The position numbers and the translations under genes are program-made. This document shows positions 10,063 to 18,725 of a DNA stretch of 64,000 nucleotides, piece after piece. Source of the DNA: Desulfobacterales bacterium. GTDB taxonomy: Bacteria; Desulfobacterota; Desulfobacteria; Desulfobacterales; SURF-7. Positions within the stretch are counted from its first letter, which is position 1. Each line of letters begins with the position of its first letter. The notes under the pieces are model-generated. The model was not told the DNA's origin, did no database searches, and saw only the letters and a list, made by a program, of their open reading frames with translations. The stretch spans positions 1 to 64,000 of the forward strand of contig JANQFQ010000006.1 of NCBI GenBank assembly GCA_028277765.1, read 5' to 3'.

Positions 10063-11355
10063 ATGGATGCCAAGGTTGCTGCTATTCTTTGTATCACCTA
10101 TGTTCTGTTAAGTACTATCGCCGCAGTCGTTCACTATTTCCTGTTTAAATGGCGGCTTCGCACTAAATTTGTTATTTACAACACTTTCGCTATTGGTTTG
10201 ACTTTCTGTCTTTCCGCCTGGATGTTTCGGGACTCTTTCTCTATTGTCCGCCTTATTGTGTTTGCAATTCTCATTACAATTGCAGGTGGCGTTATACAAG
10301 AAATCATAATGGGGGGGCTGGGAGGCCCCATTAAAAAAATCAGGAATGGTCTGAATTCGCTTTCAAAAGGTGATTTTACCACAAAGGTGGAGATTAATTC
10401 ACAGGATGAAATCGGAGAAATCGTGGACCATCTGAATTCCATGATCAAGGAAATCGCCATCCTGATTGACGCCATAAAGAACAGTACAGGTGACAATATC
10501 AATATGGCGGAGGAATTAGAGGCTTTATCCACTCTTATGTTTGATAATGCACAAGCGACTTCCCAAAGGACGGATACCGTTGATAATGAAGCTGAAAAAA
10601 TGAACACCAGTATGAAAGCTTCAGCAGGAGAAATGGAAAAAGCAGCGAAAAATATTGAAATGATCGCTTTAGCAGTTCAGGAAACAACAAATACAATTAA
10701 CGACATCTCGAAAAGTGCTGCGGAAGCGCGGGACATAACAGAAAAAGCGGTCATCGAAGCGAAAAGCACTTCTGATAAAATTGATGATCTTGGAAATGCT
10801 ACGAGAAATATCAGTAAAATAACAGAAGCCATCACAGACATTTCCGAACAGACAAACCTTCTGGCTTTAAACGCCACGATTGAAGCGGCCCGTGCAGGTG
10901 AGTCTGGCAAGGGCTTCGCGGTTGTCGCTGGTGAAATCAAGGAACTCGCCAGACAGACGTCTGACGCAACCGGTGAAATAAACGAAATGGTCCAGGAAAT
11001 CCAGCGGACGGCCATGAGGACGGTTACAGGGATAACACAGATAACAGGCATTATTGATCAGAGCAATGAAATCGTAACATCTATCGCAGTTTCAATAGAA
11101 GAACAATCCGCTACCACACGTGAAATAGCAGCTAATGTCAGCGAGGCTTCTGAAGGTATTCAAGGTGTAAACGATAAAGTCAGACTTGGCATGGAAACGG
11201 CAACAAATATCGCTGATGAAATTTCAGAAATCAATAAAGACGCGGCAAAAACCAGAGAAAGCAGTTCCCAGGTCACTTCAAATGCTATTGAATTGTCAAA
11301 ACTGGCTAAAGATTTTCAGGAAAAAGCAGAAAGATTTATATTGCCTGAATTGTAA
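10063..11355 (+). CDS. methyl-accepting chemotaxis protein without periplasmic sensor
   Basis: It has the same architecture and length as the neighbour at 8391: three N-terminal hydrophobic segments, HAMP-like region, then the cytoplasmic hairpin [20 protein letters not shown] and [15 protein letters not shown]. The two proteins align along their whole length, including the unusual sensorless N-terminus and the ending KAERFIL versus KAGRFIL, so they arose by duplication. It would relay a membrane or intracellular cue to CheA/CheW, none of which is in this window. A clear AGGGAGG ribosome-binding site precedes the ATG. Confidence 0.9.
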   Translation: MDAKVAAILCITYVLLSTIAAVVHYFLFKWRLRTKFVIYNTFAIGLTFCLSAWMFRDSFSIVRLIVFAILITIAGGVIQEIIMGGLGGPIKKIRNGLNSLSKGDFTTKVEINSQDEIGEIVDHLNSMIKEIAILIDAIKNSTGDNINMAEELEALSTLMFDNAQATSQRTDTVDNEAEKMNTSMKASAGEMEKAAKNIEMIALAVQETTNTINDISKSAAEARDITEKAVIEAKSTSDKIDDLGNATRNISKITEAITDISEQTNLLALNATIEAARAGESGKGFAVVAGEIKELARQTSDATGEINEMVQEIQRTAMRTVTGITQITGIIDQSNEIVTSIAVSIEEQSATTREIAANVSEASEGIQGVNDKVRLGMETATNIADEISEINKDAAKTRESSSQVTSNAIELSKLAKDFQEKAERFILPEL

Positions 11356-11742
11356 CTAAATTCTGTTATCATGAAATTGTTAAATCTAAAAAAGAAGCAG
11401 ACAAATAATATTGCTGGGCTTAATAAAATGCTCTGAGCACGAAGTATTATTTGCTATCGCGAATCGCTGGATTTATGTTATGAGATACTAATTCAGAGTG
11501 TGAAATATAATTCTATAGGTACACATAAAAAATAAGTGTGATTCTGATAAAATATGGGTGAAAATCCGCTTATTTTTTTAAAACTGGAAATGGCAGAACA
11601 TATAAAGCTAGATGTCATTACCGAAATTTTGGTTAACACCACGTTTTTCGAAAAACAGATTAACAAATTTATCGATATTGATGCGTGATCCGGGATGCGG
11701 GAAGCATGTTACCGGATGTAAATTGGAACATGTAAAAATGGC
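11356..11742. other. intergenic region with one small doubtful ORF
   Basis: About 390 bases lie between a chemoreceptor gene and the transposase relic. The only coding candidate is a 44-codon ORF at 11554-11688 (MGENPLIFLKLEMAEH...), without a clear ribosome-binding site or recognised family; it could be a fragment of a lost gene. No promoter or terminator stands out. Confidence 0.4.
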
Positions 11743-11767
11743 GTAGGGGAGGGCCTTGCGTCCTCCC
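11743..11767. repeat. REP palindrome, inverted copy
   Basis: These 25 bases are the exact reverse complement of 11951-11975. The two copies lie in opposite orientation on either side of the transposase HUH motif, a REPIN-like arrangement. Each unit can itself fold through GGGAGG and CCTCCC. Confidence 0.75.
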
Positions 11768-11914
11768 ACAACCACACACAGTTGTCAGATGTAGGACAAA
11801 TTATTTATAAACAATGGAGAGATATTTCAGAACAATACGAAAATATTGATATCGACAAATATGTTATTATGCCCAACCATATCCATGGCATTTTAATTGT
11901 TAATAATCAAACAA

Positions 11915-11975
11915 GGGAGGACGCAAGGCCCTGGGAGGACGCAAGGCCCTGGGAGGACGCAAGGCCCTCCCCTAC
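11915..11975. repeat. three tandem REP units inside the RAYT remnant
   Basis: GGGAGGACGCAAGGCCCT is repeated three times head to tail (11915-11932, 11933-11950, 11951-11968), and the last copy continues with CCCCTAC to complete the 25-bp unit. The repeat length is a multiple of three, so the frame stays open. Confidence 0.85.
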
Positions 11976-12060
11976 AGTCTCTGATGTAATTTGTTCTTTT
12001 AAATCAAAATGTACGGTTGAATATCTAAAATTGAAACAAACGCGGAATTGAAACTGAAAC

Positions 12061-12089
12061 ATGACAGATATGATTATCATATCTGTCAT
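12061..12089. repeat. 29-bp perfect palindrome upstream of the lipoprotein gene
   Basis: ATGACAGATATGAT (12061-12074) and its exact complement (12076-12089) are separated by one base. It lies between the transposase relic and the ribosome-binding site of the gene at 12123. There is no T-run on either side, so a terminator is unlikely; an operator or a recombination product is more plausible. Confidence 0.7.
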
Positions 12090-12122
12090 CAATGATATAT
12101 CCGCATATATCAAGGAGATTGT

Positions 12123-12860
12123 ATGAAAAAAACTGACAAGCAAGTTATTTTTATATGTCTGATATTCTGTACAGTTTTACTTTTAACCAGCTGTGTGACT
12201 ATTTCAAACGATCAAAGGATTGACAACTTTCCAATGTATGGCCAGCCGGAAATACCGCGCCCTGAACATATGAAAGAATTAGACGAAGCGTTTATCAAAA
12301 AAGCAGCTGCAGGTTTTGGAGGGGACCGAAAAGAAGCCAGCAAAGCATGGGCGGCAGTTGCTCATGAATTTATAAGTAAGGACAACCTCCATTATGCGAT
12401 GCGGCGCTATAACCAATCCTGGTTGCTTAATCCAGACAACTATCAACCATACTGGGGTTTTGGCCGAATTCTGCTCGCGCGCGGAAAAGCTGACAATTCT
12501 TTTGATGAATCAATAAAATATTTTGAAAAAGCAAAAGAATTGATTGACGACAAATACCAGGAAGTAGCATTACTTGCTGACGCTGGAGTAGCATATTCAT
12601 ATAAGGCTGACAGTATATCAAAAGATCTCCCTCAAGAACGTGCACGATATTTTGGTATTGCCAATAAACATTTCAAAGAAAGCACTATTATTGATCCGAC
12701 CCTCAATCACTCCTGGCGCCAGTGGGCCTATTCTTTATTTCGTGAAGGCGATTATAAAAAAGTTTGGGAAAAAGTTAAAGTGGTTCGTTCCCTTGGAGAC
12801 CGCCCATTTCCAGAAACTTTTTTAAAAAGTTTGAACATGAAATTTCCGGAACCAAAATAA
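12123..12860 (+). CDS. lipoprotein with TPR-like repeats
   Basis: The signal peptide ends in LLTSC, a good lipobox, so the mature protein should be anchored at the outer or inner membrane. The mature part contains helical repeats of TPR type: LHYAMRRYNQSWLLNPDNYQPYWGFG, then SFDESIKYFEKAKEL, then RYFGIANKHFKESTIIDPT. No enzyme motif is seen. AAGGAGA precedes the ATG. The hybrid kinase gene starts 12 bases downstream, so the two are probably one operon and the lipoprotein may work with the kinase sensor, which is inference. Confidence 0.75.
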   Translation: MKKTDKQVIFICLIFCTVLLLTSCVTISNDQRIDNFPMYGQPEIPRPEHMKELDEAFIKKAAAGFGGDRKEASKAWAAVAHEFISKDNLHYAMRRYNQSWLLNPDNYQPYWGFGRILLARGKADNSFDESIKYFEKAKELIDDKYQEVALLADAGVAYSYKADSISKDLPQERARYFGIANKHFKESTIIDPTLNHSWRQWAYSLFREGDYKKVWEKVKVVRSLGDRPFPETFLKSLNMKFPEPK

Positions 12861-12872
12861 ACCAAAAGCCCT

Positions 12873-15839
12873 ATGGAACAAATAAAGTCAAATAAAATGC
12901 CAGGGCCTGCTGTTACTGTTCGCTGGAGTTTGTTTATCTCCTTTGCGTTACTTGTTATCCTCATCGCTGCTTCGATCTATACAATGTCATTCATCCAGAC
13001 TTCCCGATTGATGGATGATGTGGCAAAGCCGCTTATCGAAAGTACTCAAAAGAATACCCATTCAGAGCTGCATCAACTATTTGATCCCATTATTGAGAAA
13101 ACAACGAATGTCCATAGATGGGTGACCAGCGGTTTGGTCAAGCGCTATGACACGGACGCTTTAATGGATCTCTTTTTACCCAGTATGATTCATCTGCCCC
13201 AGTGTGTTTCAATGATGGTTTCAGATATGTCAGGATACGAGTTTACAATTTTCAGGAATGAATCAGGAGGAGAGATCGAAATTGAGGCAGATAAGGTTCA
13301 ATGGACAACACGTGATTTTCGTCGCCAAAACCGCCCCGAGGATTGGCAAAAAACAGCTAAATGGATTTTGTGGGATGAAAATGGTGAGAAAAGGCTAAAA
13401 ACCTGGTGGGAAGATGCGACCTGGCAGGTAGAAGATGTCCTGAAACATCACCCCTCTGGTACAAGCGCTAATGACATAACTCCTGAAGAACTGATCTATG
13501 ATCCCAGAAAACGGATATGGCACACAGGGCCTCGAGAGAATTACCGTGTATGGACCACGGCCAGTATCGTTCATCATTCCATGGAGGCGATCTATTGGAC
13601 CGATATCGATTATTTTTTTACAAGCAAGGCTCCTGGCATAACTGCAGGTATTGCCGCTAAAGATCCTAATGGTGAAATGGTAGTGATTGCTTACGACCTG
13701 CTACTCGGTGATCTCAGCACCTTCACGTCTTCCCTGAAACCGACAGAACATGGAAGGGTTTTTGTTTTCATGGAATCAGGAGACATCATCGGACTGCCCC
13801 GCGATGAACGGTTTCAGGACAAAAATTTAATTTCGGAAACAATACTTAAACCAGTCGAAAGCATTGGAATCCCCGAGCTAGCAGCTTGCATGAAACACTG
13901 GCGGAAACATTACTCCTATGAAAAGCTTCCGTTGCGCTTTGAGAGTGAAGGCCAGACATGGTGGACAAGCGTTCGGCCTTTCAACATTTCCTCGAAGAAA
14001 AAGCTCTGGGTTGCGGTCATTATACCGGAAACAGACTTGATTGGTTCTGCCAGGCAGGACCAGATAAGAGTTTTATTCATTAGTTTGGTGGCGCTGGTCC
14101 TGGCAATGATCCTTGCATGGTTTCTGGCTCACAAATTTTCCCATCCCCTTTATGAAATAACAGAACAGAGCCGCCGTATCGCGGCTCTGGATCTGACACC
14201 AGTATCCAGCACTGTATCACGCTTTTCCGAAATCCGCCAGCTGTCAGATTCTCTGGAGGTGATGCGGCGCTCCCTGGATAATCACATTACAGAGCGGAAC
14301 AAGGCTGTTGAGGCGCTGGAAGAGAGTGAGGCGAGATTCCGTACCATCTTCGAACAGGCTGCTGTGGGCGTGGCCCTGATAGAATCGAAATCCGGACGCT
14401 TTCTGCGCATCAATCGGCGGTACTGCGATATCGTGGGATACAGCATTGAAGAAATGTCCGGCGGCAAGACATTCCAGGAGATTACTCATCCGGATGATCT
14501 GCAACCCGACCTTGACAACATGGCATTACTCCTCGACGGAAAGATCCGGGAGTTTACCATGGAGAAGCGCTACTATCACAAAAATGGCTCAATTGTCTGG
14601 GTAAACCTGGCGGTCTCACCTACATGGAACCCGGGTGAAGAGCCCAGGCATCATATCGCGGTTGTTGAAGATATCACAAAGCGCAAACAGGCTGAGAGCA
14701 GTCTTCAGCAGGCCCAAAAGATGGAGTCTCTCGGTACTCTGACCAGTGGTATTGCACATGATTTCAACAATATTCTCGGAATTATTATCGGTAATACAGA
14801 ACTTGCATTGACTGACATACCCAAGACGAGCCCTGTTCATCATCATATAATGGAAGTTAAAGACGCCGGGCTGAGGGCCAAGGACATCATCAGGCAGCTT
14901 CTCAATTTCAGCCGGAAAACCGATCATAAACTCAAACCAGTTCAAATCGTTCCTGTCATCCAGGATGCCTTGAAATTTTTACGATCCACAATCCCTGTAA
15001 ACATAGACATACAAAAACATATTCAAGCGAACGATGAAGTCATTAATGCTGATCCTGTACAGATGCATCAGATGATGATGAACCTGTGCATCAATGCATC
15101 CCAGGAGATGGAAAAAACCGGAGGAAGTATTGAAATTAAAATTGAACGCACATATTTAGACAAAGACGCTATTAACAATTTCCCCGGATTAAATAAAGGT
15201 GACCATATAAAAATAATCATAAGTGATACTGGTCCTGGTATCGATCCTGAAATCATTAACATGATTTTTGATCCTTATTTTACGACCAAGGAATTCGGGA
15301 ACGGATCAGGAATGGGGCTTGCGGTAGTCCACGGAATCGTCAAAAATCACAGCGGCGCCATCACTGTGGACAGCAAAACCGGGAAAGGCACGACATTTAC
15401 TGTTTTGTTTCCTTTAACCGCTGAAGTACCGGAAATAGAAGCCAATACCGTGGATGAACTCCCACAGGGCACGGAAAAAATTCTTTTTGTGGATGATGAA
15501 AAGTCCATTGTCCTAATGATGCAGCAGATTCTGGAATGGCTTGGATACTATGTTGACGCCAAAACAGATCCAGTCAGTGCGCTTGAAACATTTCAATCAC
15601 AACCAGATGCCTTTGATCTTGTTATTACAGATATGGCCATGCCTCACATGACCGGTGTCACTCTCGCAGAAAAACTTATGCAGATTCGTCCAGATATTCC
15701 CATCATTATCTGTACAGGACACAGTTCATTAATTGATGAAAAAAAGGCAAAAGAAATGAACCTCGCCGCCTTTGTGATGAAACCGATTATAACGTCAGAA
15801 TTTGCAAAAACCATCCGCAGTGTATTGGATGAGAAATAA
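12873..15839 (+). CDS. hybrid sensor histidine kinase (periplasmic sensor-HAMP-PAS-HisKA-HATPase-REC)
   Basis: The 988-residue protein has a transmembrane helix at about 17-40, a large periplasmic region of roughly 350 residues that looks like a double-Cache sensor, and a second helix near 395-417 (LVALVLAMILAWFLAH). A HAMP linker follows, then a PAS domain (FRTIFEQAAVGVALIE...), a HisKA box with TSGIAHDFNNILG near residue 625, an HATPase with DTGPGID and GSGMGLAVV, and a C-terminal receiver (FVDDEKS, phospho-Asp in VITDMAMPHMTG, MKP lysine). All catalytic residues are present. It is probably co-transcribed with the lipoprotein gene, and the gene downstream converges 3 bases away. Confidence 0.92.
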   Translation: MEQIKSNKMPGPAVTVRWSLFISFALLVILIAASIYTMSFIQTSRLMDDVAKPLIESTQKNTHSELHQLFDPIIEKTTNVHRWVTSGLVKRYDTDALMDLFLPSMIHLPQCVSMMVSDMSGYEFTIFRNESGGEIEIEADKVQWTTRDFRRQNRPEDWQKTAKWILWDENGEKRLKTWWEDATWQVEDVLKHHPSGTSANDITPEELIYDPRKRIWHTGPRENYRVWTTASIVHHSMEAIYWTDIDYFFTSKAPGITAGIAAKDPNGEMVVIAYDLLLGDLSTFTSSLKPTEHGRVFVFMESGDIIGLPRDERFQDKNLISETILKPVESIGIPELAACMKHWRKHYSYEKLPLRFESEGQTWWTSVRPFNISSKKKLWVAVIIPETDLIGSARQDQIRVLFISLVALVLAMILAWFLAHKFSHPLYEITEQSRRIAALDLTPVSSTVSRFSEIRQLSDSLEVMRRSLDNHITERNKAVEALEESEARFRTIFEQAAVGVALIESKSGRFLRINRRYCDIVGYSIEEMSGGKTFQEITHPDDLQPDLDNMALLLDGKIREFTMEKRYYHKNGSIVWVNLAVSPTWNPGEEPRHHIAVVEDITKRKQAESSLQQAQKMESLGTLTSGIAHDFNNILGIIIGNTELALTDIPKTSPVHHHIMEVKDAGLRAKDIIRQLLNFSRKTDHKLKPVQIVPVIQDALKFLRSTIPVNIDIQKHIQANDEVINADPVQMHQMMMNLCINASQEMEKTGGSIEIKIERTYLDKDAINNFPGLNKGDHIKIIISDTGPGIDPEIINMIFDPYFTTKEFGNGSGMGLAVVHGIVKNHSGAITVDSKTGKGTTFTVLFPLTAEVPEIEANTVDELPQGTEKILFVDDEKSIVLMMQQILEWLGYYVDAKTDPVSALETFQSQPDAFDLVITDMAMPHMTGVTLAEKLMQIRPDIPIIICTGHSSLIDEKKAKEMNLAAFVMKPIITSEFAKTIRSVLDEK

Positions 15840-15842
15840 GGG

Positions 15843-17189
15843 CTAGAGCCGTTGAATCAAATACATAAACATAGAAAGATAGCCGCTCTTTTTCAGTTCA
15901 TCAAACCGCTTCAGCATTTTCTTTAAAGATTTGTCACCGATCAGCGGCGAAAGATAGATATTCCCTTTTTTAACATAGTTTTCATGCATCTTTGGTGCGG
16001 CCATGCTGGTAATGGCCATGATAAGATCCTTGTTGTGGCTTTCAAGGTACTCTTTTTTTGTAAGTTCGGCAATGGATGAAAAATGCCCGTCAGGAAGGTC
16101 GCTACCAATAACAAAGTTTGCCGTAATTTCAACATAGTCAAACGCCAGGTTAATATCCAACATTTTTTCAAAAGACTTTTTAACCTTGTCTGCAGAAAGG
16201 GGTTTTCTTAATTTATCGAGCGTTTCCTGATCAGGGGATTCCATCCCGATATTGATAAATGTATAAAAGGGCATTTTGTTGAGTGTCTCAAAAAGTGATT
16301 CATCTGCGTCAAGCAGTGAATCAACACTGCCGAAAAGAAACAGCTTTGGATAGAGCATTTTTGAATGCTCAATATCAAATGTCTCAACCGCGGTTTCTAT
16401 TGTATACTCGATTAACTCTTTTTCCACATTAAGTGCGTCATGCATACCGAGAAATAACGAATTATAATTTGGCAGGTCATCTCCGTAAAACGTTTTCAGT
16501 CCTTTTATCTGCTTCAGGATGTCCTGTTGGCTCCGCACCTGAAACTCCTGACCGCTTTTAACTGCACAGAAACCACAATTATACAAACACCCATCAGACA
16601 AAATAATCGGGATAACATCATAATCCGTATGCCGCGTATCAGGTGGTAGAACAGATATCCTGCTATTGAGTATCGAATGGAAATCTTCTCCTTTATGTTT
16701 AAGTCTGTCCAAGTTATTTTCCGTAACACTTTTTAAAAATGATTCAATTTCAACAGGCATCCCTTTTGTAGACAATCTCTTTAAACGGTCAATTAATTCT
16801 TTAAAAGCATTTAAGGCCTGTTCCAATCTCTCATTATTAAAGATATAGTCATCAAAAACCGCGTTGGTAGGATATGAGAAACACGGCAGGTAATACTCGC
16901 CCATAAAATGGTATGTAGCACCGTAACCAGGGGAAGCATAGAAGGTCCAATCATTCGCCATACTTCGCTTGAACCATTCACCAGGATAAAGGGGGGCGTT
17001 AATTTTATCCTGAATTAGTTTTATTTCACCGTTCAAATTAAATTGAAAAATATAAGCCGGGGTTTCAATTTGTGAATATTGACCATGCCTTACAGGATAG
17101 CTTGACTTTAAATAATAATTAGCACCCCATTTATTGGCTTTTATCTGAATATCACCGTAAATATAGATATCATCGTTTTTTTCATTCAT
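15843..17189 (-). CDS. radical SAM protein of unknown substrate
   Basis: Near the middle of the 448-residue protein is DGCLYNCGFCAVKSG, a standard CxxxCxxC motif for the [4Fe-4S] cluster that cleaves S-adenosylmethionine. Later segments GSVDSLL, FINIGMESPDQETLDKLRKP and ITANFVIGSDLP match strands of the Elp3/MiaB-like radical SAM barrel. The first 190 residues are not recognised. It shares an operon with the sulfotransferase-methyltransferase fusion gene (18 bases between them), so the two may modify the same small molecule or glycan; this is inference. The ribosome-binding site is weak (CGGAAAAAG). Confidence 0.85.
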   Translation of the reverse strand: MNEKNDDIYIYGDIQIKANKWGANYYLKSSYPVRHGQYSQIETPAYIFQFNLNGEIKLIQDKINAPLYPGEWFKRSMANDWTFYASPGYGATYHFMGEYYLPCFSYPTNAVFDDYIFNNERLEQALNAFKELIDRLKRLSTKGMPVEIESFLKSVTENNLDRLKHKGEDFHSILNSRISVLPPDTRHTDYDVIPIILSDGCLYNCGFCAVKSGQEFQVRSQQDILKQIKGLKTFYGDDLPNYNSLFLGMHDALNVEKELIEYTIETAVETFDIEHSKMLYPKLFLFGSVDSLLDADESLFETLNKMPFYTFINIGMESPDQETLDKLRKPLSADKVKKSFEKMLDINLAFDYVEITANFVIGSDLPDGHFSSIAELTKKEYLESHNKDLIMAITSMAAPKMHENYVKKGNIYLSPLIGDKSLKKMLKRFDELKKSGYLSMFMYLIQRL

Positions 17190-17207
17190 TTTCTTTTTCC
17201 GAACAAG

Positions 17208-18698
17208 TTACAGCTTTTCCCATACAGAAAAATATTCTGTTTTATTTTCATCACCGGTACTCTCATAAATACATTCTGCCCGGATATTCAGAAGCTCAAA
17301 CGATTTTGTTAAAAACGCCTTAAACGTTTCCGAGTTCCAACGGTTGACATGTTCCCGGCGGTTTATTAAGGCCTCAAGGTCTTTTTCCATCTCTTTATGT
17401 TCTTTTTCAAACACTTCAGAATCGATGATCCGCAGCAGTTCAACATAAAGATCCCTGCTCACACTGTTAACATCCTGCCGGTATCGTTCCAAAACCCGGC
17501 TGAAAGGTGTTGATGGAAAATCTATTAATACGGTAGCATCTTTTTCAAACGCTGATATGATGACGCTGCCTTTTTTCCGCGTAACACGGAACACTTCTTT
17601 AATCGACTTGATGGGATTGGCGACATGTTCGATTACCCGGTTAAGCAGGACAAAATCGAATTGCAGGCTCCTGAACATAGCGAGCCCTTCCTTATCCATA
17701 TCATGGATAACATCCGCTCTCTTCAGAACATCTTCCTTCTGTTCAGGAAAATATTTGAAGGCTTCTTCCCTGGTAAAGATATCCGCATATATGACGTTAC
17801 AATCTTCCGGAACAATAGCCGCATTATTAAAAGCACCGATTTCCGGGCCTCTGCCGAAAAGCTTATTATATGCATCCATACGATGTTTGCTGTACCATGA
17901 CACATTATAAATAGACGGCCTTTCTGTTTCCGATTTTGAATCAATGTCAGCATCATCATGGAAATAAAAAAAGTCATCCCTTGCCCACTCATGTATGCTG
18001 TCCAGCTCTGCCCGGGTCAGCTCTCCTTTATATACAGAAACATACCTGCTTTGTATGCCTTTGCCGTACTGGGGCTGATACTTGGACGTAAAGTTTAAAA
18101 ACGCTTTATTAAATTCAAACCCAGTAAATTCAAAAACCTTTTTTAATGTCTCTTCACCCTTTAAGCACATATCTTCATACCGAACCAGGCACAGCCGGCC
18201 CTCTTCTTGATATTTCTGAAGTTTTTCCCTGAACGGTCTGTTAAACAAGCTTAGTATTCCGTCTCTGTTGCTAACATTTCTTCTTTTCAATGAGTAGTAT
18301 AGTAGTCTCGGGTCCTTGAATATGACCACAAAGGGAATGCCTTCTGCCTTGTCCAGTATCTCATCGAGCTCGAATATATAGTCAGGCGTCTTATCAAACA
18401 TGAACACATGTTTATTTTTTGTCTGGGGACAGCGCTCGCGTAATTTAACATAGACCTCTTCCCATTCATCGGAATCAGATATGTATCGGATATCTTCCTC
18501 GCTTAACTGCCAGGCCCGCTGTAATTTTTCATAGTATTTTTTGTTGGTCTCTGGAAAATCTCTTGGGTGGTCGCATAATAAAAAACCGCAGTCAGCCCCT
18601 GAAACAAGGTTAGGAGACTGCCGGAAAACATCCGCAAGGGGTGTCGTCCCGCTGTGGGGGACACCGGTGATGATTAATTTGAGGATATCTTTAAGCAT
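17208..18698 (-). CDS. sulfotransferase-like / methyltransferase fusion protein
   Basis: Residues 1-250 resemble a sulfotransferase: IITGVPHSGTTPLADVF matches the 5'-phosphosulfate loop of PAPS enzymes, DKTPDYI follows, and LVRYEDM matches the segment after the 3'-phosphate site. Residues 275-490 resemble a class I methyltransferase: GPEIGAFNNAAIVPEDCNVIYAD, then FDFVLLNRVIEHVANPIKSI and TRKKGSVIIS. The fusion suggests sulfation and methylation of one acceptor, perhaps a glycan or lipid. It heads a two-gene operon with the radical SAM gene. Only weak translation signals precede the start. The domain calls are good; the substrate is unknown. Confidence 0.75.
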   Translation of the reverse strand: MLKDILKLIITGVPHSGTTPLADVFRQSPNLVSGADCGFLLCDHPRDFPETNKKYYEKLQRAWQLSEEDIRYISDSDEWEEVYVKLRERCPQTKNKHVFMFDKTPDYIFELDEILDKAEGIPFVVIFKDPRLLYYSLKRRNVSNRDGILSLFNRPFREKLQKYQEEGRLCLVRYEDMCLKGEETLKKVFEFTGFEFNKAFLNFTSKYQPQYGKGIQSRYVSVYKGELTRAELDSIHEWARDDFFYFHDDADIDSKSETERPSIYNVSWYSKHRMDAYNKLFGRGPEIGAFNNAAIVPEDCNVIYADIFTREEAFKYFPEQKEDVLKRADVIHDMDKEGLAMFRSLQFDFVLLNRVIEHVANPIKSIKEVFRVTRKKGSVIISAFEKDATVLIDFPSTPFSRVLERYRQDVNSVSRDLYVELLRIIDSEVFEKEHKEMEKDLEALINRREHVNRWNSETFKAFLTKSFELLNIRAECIYESTGDENKTEYFSVWEKL

Positions 18699-18725
18699 AA
18701 TGTTTCGGACAATAAAGATGTATCA

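Larger units (their letters stand above)
11743..12051 (+). pseudogene. remnant of a REP-associated tyrosine transposase (RAYT, Y1 type)
   Basis: The readable frame contains LSDVGQIIYKQWRDI and YVIMPNHIHGILIV, the second being the HUH motif segment of Y1/RAYT transposases, and later VSDVICSFKSK. The N-terminal third is absent: an in-frame stop occurs shortly upstream of 11743. The protein stops about 20 residues after ICSFKS, before the region where the catalytic Tyr helix would be. It is therefore broken. In the middle the frame is filled by three tandem copies of a REP-like unit, read as WEDARP repeats. The ORF-track start at 11782 is a TTG. Confidence 0.75.

Noticed and set aside
11782-12051. 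Active IS200/RAYT transposase
   Set aside because: The N-terminal part is lost behind an in-frame stop and the C-terminal catalytic region is missing.
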